Source of the DNA: Flaccisagitta enflata
Taxonomy: Eukaryota > Chaetognatha > Sagittoidea > Aphragmophora
DNA length: 64,000 nt
NCBI GenBank assembly: GCA_965153355.1
Contig: OZ231128.1
Location: 22,072,001-22,136,000, forward strand
Direction: 5' to 3'
Shown here: positions 44,695 through 57,052 of the stretch, piece after piece
How the letters are laid out: every line of letters begins with the position of its first letter
Numbering within the stretch: position 1 is the first letter of the stretch
The notes under the pieces: generated by a model
Told to the model about the DNA's origin: nothing
Database searches by the model: none
What the model saw: only the letters and a program-made list of their open reading frames with translations
Translations under genes and position numbers: made by a program

Positions 44695-46208
44695 ACATCT
44701 GTGCAATAATTTTTGCAACAACATGACATTTATCAATTTTTCTCCACTTGAGGTATATGAAATTCACATATTTGATCAGGTTTGGTTATTTTTATGATAA
44801 TATAGGGCTTGAACAAGATGGCATGAGGGTTGGAACAGTTATGATTTTGCTCTGAAATCAAACTCAACTGCGTGTAAGATATTGCCTGTACGGCTAAACG
44901 CCACCTTCTATTACCCTGGGAGTGGCACCAATGCATAGATCTTGTAGTTCTGCTTTGGATTCCAACGGAAAATTTATAGCGCGAAATAATTACAATAGGT
45001 AGTATTTAATTTATTGATGACATATTGGCAAACGATCGCATCCTCGCGCTGAAAAAACACAAGTCTTTTTTTCAATACGGCCCCTCCTTTGAGTTTTGAT
45101 TAAGTTATCCTCATTACGGGCCATTATTGTTAGTAGGTCGTTTTCTGTGCAGCTTAAAATCAATCTGGCCCCAAAATATCTTATGCTCGATCCGGTCCAG
45201 TACTAATAATTGATACACGTGAATCATCTTCCCAGGCACTGCACACAACGCAATCCTCCCTATTACTTCTGTACTGTTAACGGGTCAGGGATCTTTGAAG
45301 AAAGGGTCAAGGATCTTCTTGATAATTATTGATTTATCTCAGTCAGTTCTTTTATTCTTTTAAATCTTTTCAGATCTTTTCGGATCCAGATCCAGAGCTA
45401 CTTTTAGTGCATCAATCTGACTCAATGCATGACACTCAGTGGTTAACAGAGATATTGTGAGAGAAAGAGAGAAAGAAAGAGAGAAAGAAAGAAAAAAGGA
45501 AAGAAAGAGAGAAAGAATATAGGCTGAAAAGCGCCATGTCAAAGCTTCAAAAATTTTTTGCCACAAAAATTTTTTCTCTTTAAGATTTTTTTGCTTCAAA
45601 GTTTTTTTGTTTAAAAATTTTTTTTACCTTCAAAATTTTTTTTCCTTTTAAATTTTTTCGCTAAAAATATTTTTTCACTTCAAATATGTTTTCGCTTTGA
45701 AATTTTTTTTGCTCTCAAATTTTTTTGCTTCAAAATTTTTTCGCTCAAAAAATTTTTTTGCTCAATTTCATTTACTAAAAATTTTTTTTGCTTTAAAAAT
45801 TTTTTGTGCTTAATTTTTTTTGCTTGATGATTGTTTTTGCTTCAGAAATTTTTTCACTATAGAATTTTTTTTGCTTCAAATTTTTTTTTTTCTTTTAAAG
45901 TTTTTTTTACTTCAAAATTTTTTGCTAATTTTTTTTCACTTTTTCTCTCTCTCTCTCTTTCTCTCTCTTACATAATATCTCTGAGTGTCATATACTGAAT
46001 CAGATTTTTCTGAAGAAAATTGAGCTTACTTTGATGCACTAGAGGGAACTCTGGATCCAGATCTGAAAAGATCCCCAGAGATCCAAAAGGATAAGTGAAC
46101 AGACTGGGATCAATTGATAAATATCAAGAAGATCCCTGACCCGTTAACAGTACAGAAGTAATAGGGAGGATTGCGTTGTGCTTCGCCGTAAAACATCTCT
46201 CTCTTACT

Positions 46209-46280
<72 letters not shown>

Positions 46281-47132
46281 CTCCCTTCTCAAGTTCTCTC
46301 CCTTCTCTATTTGGCGAAGGATTCATTTTTTTACGCGCACGGCTAAGGTTCCAGGCTTGCGTTCATTAAGCAGCTTCTTCGCGCGCGGTTTCTTAGCGCT
46401 CATTAAGCAGTTCTTCCACTTAGCAGAGTAAATCAAAAGTCAGTTGGTAGTTGAGTTAGGATTGAAAGCCGTTTTAAAATTGTTTCCTATCGAAGCTGGA
46501 TTTAAACATAGAAAAGATATCATAACTTCTAAACTATTGAAGATATTGACTTGAAATTTGATTTACGCACTCGCGTGACCATCGCGGACATTCAGGCAAA
46601 AATTCGAGGTTGTGACTGAAGAGGAACAGGGTTTATTTTTCGCTATCTAGATAATACTAGCTATAACAAGACAGAAAGAGAATTTTCAATCTCTTTTAGA
46701 AGACGCAAGTTAGACTTATTTAACACAACTGAGAGGTGGTTGTGTTCAGAAGATTAATTTTTGGGTTGCTTTTACACCAAGATTTGACCACTTTGATTAT
46801 GAAATCAGACTTGAAATCCATGAAATTGATAAACTAGAGCTCGCGATCTAACCAATGGCGCAATCTGCATGATTTTGTCTATGTTCGATCAAATTTAAGA
46901 GTCTTTTTAAAGATGATATTGTTTTCTGGTAATTTTGCAGTATCAAGAGAGATTGATGTTTTCACTGATTTTGTTATGTCTTGGCTTTGTTTTGAATAAT
47001 TGGGATGTTATTCATGAGCAAAATGAAGCATTTTTCGAGTACTACCTGATTGTAAAAACCAAATTTCTTTATTTCTTTTCATTAAGGTTTCACTATCTTA
47101 CAAAGTTGTTGCAATAATTCTTGCACAGGTGT
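44695..47132. mobile_element. TA-flanked 2.4-kb TIR element, absent from copy A
   Basis: TIRs ACATCTGTGCAATAATTTTT... and the complement of ACACCTGTGCAAGAATTATT, followed by GCAACAAC in both. TA lies on each side. Copy A has the intact site AACTATAAGC (11,711). No full transposase frame was found. A 60-codon frame at 46,954 starts with a hydrophobic leader (MFSLILLCLGFVL), which is interesting because it lies just upstream of the copy B ORF. The element contains another inverted-repeat insert (45,243-46,180). Confidence 0.85.
45243..46180. mobile_element. Nested inverted-repeat element
   Basis: Left end CACAACGCAATCCTCCCTAT and right end its complement, continuing through TACTTCTGTACTGTTAACGG and further inwards for about 90 bp. 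The core is a degenerate CTTCAAAATTTTTTTTG array. A (CT)n run of about 70 bp follows at 46,215-46,280. Confidence 0.8.
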
Positions 47133-47139
47133 TATAAGC

Positions 47140-47726
47140 AAAAATTTTGGACGTTCAAATTGAGCAGAAGCGTATCTTGGTTACGGAAGCATCAGGATAG
47201 CTTTCATCTATATCAACGGCTTGTTCCAGGCATGGGAAAGCGGAATTTGGAACCAGACGTGCTTTTGCTATGGAAAAACGTCCTCGACATCAGATTGAGA
47301 AAAAGTACAAATTTTGACCCTGGATCAAAACAACAACCAACAACCAACATTCTCCAACATACATTGACCAACCACCGGAGACCAATGACCAACAACAGGA
47401 AGACAATGACCAGCGACCCGAGACCAATGACCAATAACCCTAGGACATTTTATGGGTATCAGAGAACATCAATTATCAATCATTCACCAACAAAATATCA
47501 ACAAAAATTAATACCATTGAACTACTTATCGATGCCTAACAGTGATAAATCGGCTACCAATCAGAATGTTCTAACAAAAAAGTATTACACTACGATGAAC
47601 CGTGTCCAGCCAAGGCAGTTGATGGACAAATTGGAGAAAAGGCAAAAACTGTTTCTGGATGGTGTGCCAAAACTGAGAAAAATGATGAACGCCACTATCA
47701 CTATCAAGTTCAAAAAATTAGAATGA
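47140..47726 (+). CDS. Candidate ORF, duplicated (copy B)
   Basis: Same unrecognised protein as at 11,720-12,298, with scattered substitutions and two in-frame indels (6 and 3 bases). In this copy the upstream ATG of copy A is replaced by a transposon insertion ending at 47,132. The first Met in the shared part is MGKRNLEP (47,231). The leader-like frame at 46,954 could be spliced in phase 0 from ATT|GTAAAA to the AG just before QKFW, giving a chimeric first exon; this is speculative. Confidence 0.35.
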
Positions 47727-47929
47727 CTGATTATCTAGCCATTGCCGATTTAAGAATTGGCTTATATCATATGAACTAATTTGCTGCTTAAAATTTCTTG
47801 CAGAACTTATTAATGAATCTGGTCTTACTGGCTTTAATGCCAAATGGCGTAAAACAGACTGAGCATTTTACAGATATCAGTAGACAATTGACTAGGAAAA
47901 CACTCAGATTTGGCCCGGCATGACAGGAA

Positions 47930-48555
47930 CAGTCGCAAAAGCGTTAGATGGTCAGCGGTACCCGTTGCCCCTATGTAAGTGTATGTGGGTGTGAGGTGGT
48001 TAGAGGGGCAGCGGCCCCGAAGGGGCCGATGACCTTTGCTGTTTTTGTTTGGGCCTCGAGGATGGAATTAGGGCCCGGAGGCTGGAATTGGGGCCTGGAG
48101 GCTGGAATTGGGGCCTTGAGGCTGGGATTTGAGCTTCAAGGCTGGGATTTGAGCTTCAAGGCTGGGATTTGAGCTTTGAGGCCTTGAGGCTGAGATTTGA
48201 GCTTCGAGGCTGGGATTTGAGCTTTGAGGTTGGGATTTGAGCTTTGGGGCAGGGATTTGAGCTTGGAAGCTGGGATTTGAGCTTCGAGGCTAGGATTTGA
48301 GCTTCAAGGCTGGGATTTGAGCCTTGAGGCTGGGATTTTAGCCTGGAGACTGAGATTTGAGCCTCAAGGCTGGGATTTGAACTTTGAAGCAGGGATTTGA
48401 GCCTCGAAGCTAGGATTTGGGTCTCGAGACTAGGATTTGGGCCTTGAGGGGGGGGGGACGTAGGAGAAGGAGGAGGAGGAGGAGAAGAAGGAGGAGAAAT
48501 TTTTCCTGTGTGGAAGCAAAGGTCATCGGCCCCTTCGGAGCCGCTGCCCAAAAAG
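47930..48555. mobile_element. GC-hairpin foldback with minisatellite core, absent from copy A
   Basis: The left part has the hairpin CGGCCCC-GAA-GGGGCCG (48,012-48,028) followed by ATGACCTTTGC; the right part has GCAAAGGTCATCGGCCCC in inverted orientation. The core is an 18-20 bp array (GAGGCTGGGATTTGAGCTTC) at 48,055-48,450. Copy A passes directly from GGCATGACA to TCAATGATGCCAGG. Confidence 0.75.
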
Positions 48556-48562
48556 GGATTCA

Positions 48563-48949
48563 ATGATGCCAGGGAGGAGGTTTCGGCAACCAGATGGAGA
48601 TTGCGGCTTATCAACAAAGAAACAAAGACGACGAAATAGAGAAGAAAAGAGTGAAAAAGGGGAGGGAGGGGAAAATCAAAACCGAAATGAGGAAAATGAA
48701 AATGAAAATGAAAATGAAAATGAAAATGAAAATGAAAATGAAAATGAAAATGAAAATGAAAATGAAAATGAAAATGAAAATGAAAATGAAGACAAAGGAG
48801 AAGAAGACGAAAAAGAAGAAGAAGAAGAAGAAGAAGAAGAAGAAGAAGAAGAAGAAGAAGAAGAAGAAGAAGAAGAAGAAGAAGAAGAAGAAGAAGGAGA
48901 CGAAGATGAAAACGAAAACGAAGAAGAAGAAAAGCACTTTCTAATCTAA
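48563..48949 (+). other. Low-complexity acidic frame over (GAAAAT)n and (GAA)n, copy B
   Basis: Counterpart of 13,080-13,538; begins MMPGRRFRQPDGD and ends EEEKHFLI. Array lengths differ from copy A. Coding status unproven. Confidence 0.3.
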
Positions 48950-49085
48950 TTGGGTCTTTCGTAATAATGAGCTGCTTGAAACATTTTTATGATACCTCCA
49001 AAGAAATGGATTGCAAAACGGACGCACGGCTCTGAACTCTTATCAAAACCGCATAAGCAAAAAAAAAACCAAAACAAAACAAAAC

Positions 49086-49116
<31 letters not shown>

Positions 49117-49868
49117 ACAAAAACAAAAACAAAAACAAAAACAAAACAAAAACAAAAACAACAAAAAAAAACAAAAACAAAAACAAAAACAAAAACAAAA
49201 ACAAAAACAAAAAGAAACAAAAACGTCCATAGAAAAATGATATAAGATGCAAACCCACTCGCCAGAGTGTAAAAAAAAGAGAGAAAAAAAAGCAGTCAAA
49301 ACTCTGGGCACAGCTTTCCCTATTGACATGCTTCTTCCTTTCATTATTCCATGTTGTAACTTATTTTGAATTCTTATTGTTGCATGTTCTTTCGACCCTC
49401 CTTATGGTCATATTTTGATAAGCGTTATGCCCTGAACAAAGATCCTCTACCCAAAGGCCTTTTTTGTCATTTTTCAATGAACTTAGTTATGTTTTTCTTT
49501 TAAAAAAGTGTTTTTTCTCTTCAAGAATCCTTCCATTTGTCAACATTAAATTTCACACAATTCAAGACCAACTGGATATCAAGAGCGACTTTTACCACGC
49601 CCATGGGTGTGGTGGATGTGTCGTCCTATACATCCATGGATACAATTGACGTAGATTTGGGTTTTCATCATATGTTAACTCAACTATTGGTCATCTGTAG
49701 ACATCGATGGCCTTATTTGTAGCCATCTACGGCCTTGCTAAGTGACAAATCGCGATCGCAAAGCCATCGATTATCTCCTCCAAGCTATTTTCACGATATA
49801 TGAAATGTTTATTTCTCACGATATCCATGTCTGAGTGCGGGGACGAGAGAGAGAGAGAGAGAGAGGAA

Positions 49869-49950
<82 letters not shown>

Positions 49951-50740
49951 GACAAGGCATGAGAAAGAAGTGTTTATAAAAAGAGACTTGACGCATTCTG
50001 CGACAGAAGAATGGAAAAGTGTTCTAGGTTAATCTCCAACATTTGATTCAATGAAAAAAAAAGGAAAAAAAAAGAGGAAAAGAGGAAAAAACCGAATGCT
50101 CACCAAGTCTTGGAAACCAAATTTCGTGTATCATTCTATCTGGTACTAAATGCGTTTTCTGTGCAAACGTGAGAATCGTCCTTGTTTCGCTTTTCATCTT
50201 CTTGGATAAAGATTAGAGAGATCTAGAGATAACAAACATCGGAGAAGTCATGAATTCATCCATATCTGCAACTGAACATCCACAGCAAAAGGTGAGTATA
50301 GCAGCAAAACAGCCACTAAATGCGCTAAATGCATTCGAGCTTGATTTCAAATGCTAAAATGAAAGATGGAAAGATGACTCCAATGCAAGCAAAGGTTAAA
50401 CTTTGATGGCGAAAACTTTTACCTTATATCTGGCCAAATTCGGTCTTATCATGATAATTCTTGATTTTGTTAAATAACGGTGGCCTAAAACAAACCATTT
50501 AATCAACGATTGATGAGGAAATAAGATAGCCACACTCCTAAATTTCATCACATTTATGATGGTCTTTAAAAAAAGTGCCTTGCTTTTTGGCCAGTGACCC
50601 AAAATGGGGCCAATGACCTTTGCTTTCAGATGAGGGGAAATGTCCTTCCCCCTCCTCCTTCTTCTTAGAACCTCACTGTGAGACTTGTATCCTAGCCTCT
50701 AGACCAAAATCCCAGCCTTAAGACTCAAATCCTATCCTCA

Positions 50741-51530
50741 AGGGCCAAATCCGAATCTTGAGACCAAAATCCCAACCTCACGGCCCAAATCCCAGCATTA
50801 AGCCCCAAATCTCAGCCTCCTGGCCCAAATCTCAGCCTCTTGGCCCAAATCCCAGTTAGGGCCCAAACATCAGCCTGGTGGTCTAAATAACCCCTTAGTC
50901 CATAAAACATTCCATGATCATACACCGTGAACAAGCTCAAGTGGGGGAAAGTAAAAGCTTAGGATTCCAAAACTGCCATATCATATCATATTTCATCTCT
51001 TGCGGTGTTGTAGAAAACTACCTGTTATTCTATATAAGCCAAAGCTGAGGTCATTAGCTCAAAAAGAGGATAGATTAAAATCTTTGAAATGTTCAAAACT
51101 AGGAATAGCTCAAAAAACAACTTTCAGACTTGAGTGCTTTGAAACTGGTAAATGGTGTTGTTTTATTCTTTAATCAATTATTGAACCAAATATTGCATCC
51201 TTGCTTTCTACCTGCAGAACCATGAATGCCTTTTAGTTTTTTTGATCCAACTTAATATACTCATGCCATTTTCTTCTCTGCAACTTGAGTTAGGTCGAGA
51301 ATCAATGAGCAATTTTTTGAGGTTGGAGAGGAACCTTCACATTTTTGGTCATATCTCTTTTATTAACTAAGACTCTTTAGCTGTTTCAATTTTTCTATTT
51401 TGACCAACCAAAGCAAGAGGAACAAATGTCAGGCAGTTCCCCACAAAGAGCAACTTTCAAATTATGAATATCTTAAGTTGTTTAGGCATAAATAGCTTTT
51501 ACTTTCCCCCACTAGAGGTTTTTCACCCTG
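50741..51530. other. No gene recognised
   Basis: Apart from the CCCAAATCCCAGCCTC units noted above, there is no support for coding or RNA genes. Confidence 0.5.
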
Positions 51531-52287
51531 TACAGTATGTTTTTTCTGAACTGACACGAAAGAAAATCTCATTACGCTGCAATGGAACAAGATATTCATA
51601 ATCCAAAGAAAAAACCCCAAATAGAGCTTGGTCTGCAGATTTTTCATGTTCTTTTTATATGGCTTGTCATAAAATAGTGTTACCATCATATCATGACAAG
51701 CTAAGTCAGTGTTTTTTAGAAAAAATACCAAATTTATAAGCAAAATTCTCATCCGCTTGGTACCTATGATCCTGATTTTGATTCAAGATGCTGTAGTAAA
51801 CAACTCAAACTGACTTATTTCTCCAATTTGAGTGGAAAATATATGTTGTTCAATTATCATCAATATTATACTTCAAAAAATGTGTTTTTTTTTTTTTGCA
51901 TGTTTTTACCAAAAAAGGCTTAATTTGTGACCCTGATCTTAAAACTGGTAATTCCGTCACAATATAGAGGCAAAATATGCATCTATGATTAGTTTTCCTT
52001 TATTTAAGACCATTTCTAGAGTTTTGGTTTGATCTACAGAGATCCAGCATGAATTTAGGATGATATGCTTTAAAGATGCTTTTTAAGAACTTATGCCATC
52101 TGAGAAATGGAAGTTTTAATTTACATAAAGTGGGGGCTTATTTTCTGAAAGTTATGCATTATCCCATTCAAGACCAAAAATCTGCAGACCAAGATCTATT
52201 TAACATTTTTTTCGGATTTTAAAAATCTCGTTCCATTGCAGAGTAATGAGATTTTCTTTTGTGTCATTTCAGAAAAACCATACTGTA
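51531..52287. mobile_element. TACAGTA-ended TIR element
   Basis: Ends TACAGTATG / CATACTGTA. The outer arms of about 110 bp are inverted copies (for example AGAAAATCTCATTACGCTGC against GCAGAGTAATGAGATTTTCT). The ends resemble those of the element at 60,534-61,111. Confidence 0.75.
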
Positions 52288-52771
52288 TATGTTTCCTAGT
52301 ATGACTAAGCATAGGTCATCAGTTCCTTTAGGGCCGCTGCCCCTCTCACCATTACGCCGATTGCATCCTGGGAATTGGCTGAATCGCTCTTATGTGCCCC
52401 CGTCATTATATGACCCTCATGATTTTATTTCAAATGAGCCAATGCGCAGCTTTCCAGCTCAGTGGGAACCTTTTTCAGGGCCTGTTTAAAGTTTACATTG
52501 AAATCAATGGAAAAAAATCCCCCTAATAACCCTCTTAAGAGAATCCTTTTATTTTCTTTGTTAATTTCAATTTCAGCCTAAAAAAGGTTTCCATCAAGGT
52601 AAAAAGCGGCGCATTGACTTGTTTGAAATGAAATCGTGAGTGTCACATTGTGAAGGGGGCGCACAGGAGCAATTCAGCAAAGTCCCGGAATGCAATCGGC
52701 GTACTCACCATTCAATCTCCACATTTATTAACATAGGGCCCCTGACAATGAAGGTTTTTTTTGCAATTGGC
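52288..52771. other. GC-hairpin relic and unassigned sequence
   Basis: GCCGCTGCCCCTCTCACC (52,331) is the same edge motif as at 16,720. The rest shows no gene; a 76-codon frame here is not supported. Confidence 0.45.
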
Positions 52772-53172
52772 ACTTCTCCGTTGTACCATTCTCAAGTAAT
52801 GTCCATGAGCTTCAATGCTACATGTTTGTTTTGTCAAAAAATGTTCGGGAAGTGTAAGTTCCAGGGGGTCAAAGGTCAGGGGGTCAAAGTATGATCCCCC
52901 ACGGGGGTCAAAATTTCAAATTTTTCAAAATTAAAATCTGATTGCAGATTTGGATTCCTCTAAAAAAAGTAGCAAAAGAAAGTACTCTTCTTTTTTTTCA
53001 TTTGTCATTTTAAGTAGGTCAAAATTGGGGTCAAAGGTCATGAGTGACCCCAATCTGATCTCACGAGAGGTTAAAAATAAAAACGCGGATAATCCAAATT
53101 CTGAGACCAGTTTTGGAATCCCCATGAAAAATTAGTTGATAGTTATTACTGTCATTTTCAAGTTTTCTCAGA
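52772..53172 (+). repeat. Dispersed repeat R3, plus-oriented copy
   Basis: Inverted partner at 57,053-57,452, about 90 percent alike by eye, sharing CATGTTTGTTTTGTCAAAAA, GGGGTCAAAGGTCAGGGGG and GGATTCCTCT. The two copies face each other across 3.9 kb. Confidence 0.8.
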
Positions 53173-54562
53173 AAATGTCTGTCAAAAATGACAATATTTG
53201 TCATGATGCACAACAGGGTCCTAACAGAAATCTAGACTCGCTATGTATTCTGAATCTACTTAAAAAGAACACAGCTCCTAAGCATATATATTCAATGTAG
53301 ATATGGCCTTTCTGACTTTTGATCGTCTTGTAAAGTCAAATTAAGCTTTTGGGCAGGGGGACGAAGTCCTGTTGAATACGGGGTATTTGTTTGTTTGTTC
53401 ATTTGTCTGTAGTTGTGTTCCCCCCCCCTTGAGCTCTAATCAACCCTTTCAGGCCTCCGACTAACCCTCTTGGGCCTCAAGATGGTCCTCACAGGCCTCA
53501 AATTTGTCCTCTCAAGCTGCCTCAGACCATTTAGATTTCAAATAAGCTCTCAAGCCTCCAAACAGCTCTTGTGAAAATTAAATCAGACTTGAATGACACA
53601 TATCAACCCTCTTCACCCTAAATCATCAATCCCAGGCCTAAACCAGGGTTGTCAAAAATTAAAAATGACTAAATTGACCTGATTGACTTAAGTGACTTAA
53701 TATAACCTATTATGAATTAATATGACTTAAAATGGATTTTGGGAAGGAGCTGTGTCATTAAATAAAAACAAAAACAGATTTGGACCTGTCAAACTCTGGG
53801 GACATAGCAGGTAGCTCACCTTACCTCACCACAACCTGGTTCAGCCATGATGACCCTTCCTCCTACGCTTCCTCCTTTTAACACAAGTTTTTTCAGCAAA
53901 AAAAGTTACCCATACATCATTATGTCCATAAATGACAGGAATTTATTAAATTTGAATTTTGATTTTTTTGCCTAATTTACCGCATGAGCTTTAATCAAAC
54001 CTAGGTCGAAAATTCCAACAATGCCTTTTTGCTCGCTTTCCCGAGGAACCAACTCATGTTTACCTCTCTACTGTGAGCCAAAAAAGCTTAATAATGCAAA
54101 AAAAGTAATGGCAAATGTCACGGTTCCACAGCAAGCAGGAGGGCCCGACTTTCCACCAATCTACGTTAGCACAAGCTTCCGATGCATCATTATATGTGGA
54201 TTAAATGGTTCAAAGACATTCATGACTACCCAATGCACATTTTCAAACCATTTTTTGTGACCCTCCCTACCCTTAGGGGGTCTAAAAATTTGGTCAAAGA
54301 GCTTTTTTTGGCTTGTCTCCATTCTGTCTCCAGTAGAAAACAGCAAGCAAAACCAATCAAAAAATGTCTTTTCCTATGATTTTATGAGTTTTCATCAACT
54401 AGTAGTAGTCCCATAGGATACACAAAAAAAATCAACTTAGTAAGCAATCTATAAGTTACCAAAAATTGGCATATAATTCAAATTTACCCCTGCTCGATTT
54501 TTTTGCTTTTTCTCTCTCAAGGCTGAATATGATGATATTTATTTTTTTTTAACCTCCTTTTT
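53173..54562. other. Relics of foldback elements, no gene
   Basis: GACGAAGTCCTGTTGAATAC (53,362) is an edge of the foldback family seen at 4060 and 55,740, followed by TCAGGCCTC-type units (53,440-53,640). AT-rich sequence with no supportable frame follows. Confidence 0.5.
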
Positions 54563-55625
54563 CTTAAACATTAAGCATTTTTTCTTTTGCCATTCGATGG
54601 ACAACTACGTGAGGGACGTTCCCCTTCATTTTCATGTTATTGGGTTGATCCTAAGCAGAGAAATAAAAATTTTCTTGGAGCGTATCAATTCGCGCACACC
54701 CCAAAATTTGTTCCTAATGCATACCTAACGCTTAAGATATGCCACTATGGCGTGGAAATGACACATTTTACATGAAATCTGACCACACCACATGAAAGAG
54801 CGTGAAATTTTGCGTCTACACTGAAAATTTGAGGCCTTACCTCCCAGGCGTTCAGTCACAATGAAATTTTACATTTTGTCAGTCCTGAAGTGTGAACAGA
54901 ATTGATACGCTCGTTGGACAATCTTCATAGTTATTTTCTTCTTAGCGGAAGTCAAGATTTCGGGGACTTTGAAGGAAAAAAAATCAATCTGTTCAATTTA
55001 CAAAAATGCCCATATCTCATGAACCCTTTGAGCTACACCCATGATTTTTTTGCGGGAAAACAGACTTTACCAAGAGAGATCAGGCCAAAAAAGTTGGTCT
55101 TCTGAAGATGAGTCTAACCGGCCCAACCAGCCCAACCAACTTACCTGATGAAAAAACGAAAAAGTGGCCTAACTTTTGAATGAGTCAGCTGATTTGGCTG
55201 AAATTTTGCATGAAAGTTGTTGAAGAGTATCTACATTACTAGTGTGAAGAAGATCTTGGCCGAACAAATTTATACAGCACTGCCCAACCAACCAAAAATG
55301 ATGCTTATAGAGATTTTTTGAAAATTCACAAAATTTCGATTTTTTTTTCATGAAACACCCTCATACTATTGCGTTTAAACATAATTTAGGTAAAGAATAT
55401 TCTCATATTGATTTTTTGCTACAATATGCTTGATTTTGTGTTTTTTTGTGTACAAAATCTGTCTAATTAAGCTTAATTTGCATGAAAAATGAGCTCAGTT
55501 AACAAAATTCTTCTATAGATTCATAAATGTAACTTCATAAGCTATACAGTAATGTATAGTTTTGTTGAATTTGAATCATTAAAAAAATGGCTAGTTCTAC
55601 CCCTGCTCACTTGCCGTTTCTTGAC
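54563..55625 (+). repeat. Dispersed repeat R1, copy 2
   Basis: Partner of 1,403-2,385, including the ACTTTGAAGG segment lost from copy 1. It ends CCGTTTCTTGACA, the point where copy 1 has its foldback insertion. Confidence 0.8.
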
Positions 55626-55654
55626 ATTTGCCTAATGGCAGCCCAAGGGCAGTA

Positions 55655-56210
55655 AATGGTCAGCGGTACCTGTGCCCTGCTTGAGTAGTGTGTGATTTGA
55701 GTTGAAGGGAAGCAGGGCAGCAGGGCAGCGGCCCCGAAGGGGATAAAAGTCCTGTAGAACACAGGGGAAATCTGCCCGTCTTTCCATCCATCCATCCGTC
55801 CGTTCTACCAGAAAGCCCAATTCTAAGCAATGTGGCCCAAATATAAGCAAAAATGGCCCAAATCCAAGCAAAATGGCCCAAATCCAAGCAAAATGGTCCT
55901 AATCTGGTCAGAACCTAGATATCAGAGGCTACAATATAGGTCTAATGGGCCAAAATGATGGACCCAAGGCCAGTATTGGGGTTTCTGGCTATATTTGGGC
56001 CATTTTTCTTGAATTTAGGCCATTCTGCTTGGATTTGGGCCATTTTTTAAAGATTTGAGCCGTATTGCTTGGATTTGGAAGAATTTGGGTCAGAATAAGC
56101 CCCAAAGGAGACGAAGCCCTGATGGGGGGGGACGGATGGACGGATGGACGTATGGATGAACAGATTCCCCCTGTAATCTAGAGGACTTTGTCCCTCTTCC
56201 ATTTCATTCA
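55655..56210. mobile_element. GC-hairpin foldback with inverted minisatellite
   Basis: GCAGCGGCCCCGAAGGGG, AAAGTCCTGTAGAACACAGG and (TCCA)n on the left; (GGAC)n, CCCCCTGTAATCTAGAGGAC and TTTGTCCCTC on the right. The core has GCCCAAATCCAAGCAAAATG units and their inverse TTGGATTTGGGCCATTTT. Confidence 0.75.
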
Positions 56211-57052
56211 GTTTGGTATTAAAGTGGGTTCAATTTGGGCATTCGAATGAATCATTATTTCCATGCATTTTCATGTTCTATTTGCATATTAAGAGCCTAA
56301 TCTCATTGGAAAATTGATCTGGACTTGATCTAGGCACTCCGTCATTAATGCTGTAGTTGTATAGAATTACTATGAAAGTTGGACAACATTACTACTCAAC
56401 CCAATCTAAGCAAAGGACAAGAGCCTTTAAAGCTCTCAATGGCGTTTAATCCGGACCCATCACAACCATCCTTATATTTTCTGTTTGAAACTTCCCTTTT
56501 CAGAATTGATCATAAGTTCCTTCAAAAGTCATGTATCATTTAGAAAATTGTCACCAATTTCCGCCCAAACTTGAGATGGAACAAATTTCTCTCATTACTC
56601 CAGGAATCAATTCTATACAACCACAGCATTGAATCCCACTCTATCGGATTTCAAGAAAGCAACAAATCCTATCAGTTAAAGATGGGATTCTGGTAGCCCA
56701 ATTATAGGAAACTGTAGGCCACAGGGGTTAATTTTCAGACATCCGTCCATCTGTCTATCCTTCTGTCCATCCACCCACCTGTCTGCCCAACCATCACCCC
56801 AAAGACCCTCCGGACCTCAAATCAGCACTCTCAAGCCTGATTTTTGCCCTCAAAGCCCTTGAGTTAGCCTATTTAATCCTCAATTTGGCCATAAAGACCT
56901 AAAATCAGCTCTCCAGACCTCAAATCTGCCCTCCAGATCTAAAATCAGCTCTCCAGGCCTCAAATATGCCCTTTCAGCCACAAACATGCCCCCTTCCCCC
57001 AACCTCAAATAAGCTCTATAGGTTAATATTTTTTTCACAGACATTTTCTGGG
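56211..57052. other. Mixed repeat relics, no gene
   Basis: 56,400-56,475 is an inverted, diverged relative of the 109-bp repeat (15,690). 56,800-57,020 has CTCAAATCTGCCCTCCAGAC-type units. Confidence 0.5.

Larger units (their letters stand above)
43640..50740. repeat. Segmental duplication, copy B
   Basis: Partner of 9,453-15,230, direct orientation, 34 kb away, with the Polinton and retroelement between. Carries two insertions not in copy A. Low-complexity parts: (AAAACA)n at 49,060-49,215 and (GA)n at 49,845-49,947. Past the shared end, 50,690-50,880 has CCCAAATCCCAGCCTC units of about 20 bp. Confidence 0.85.
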
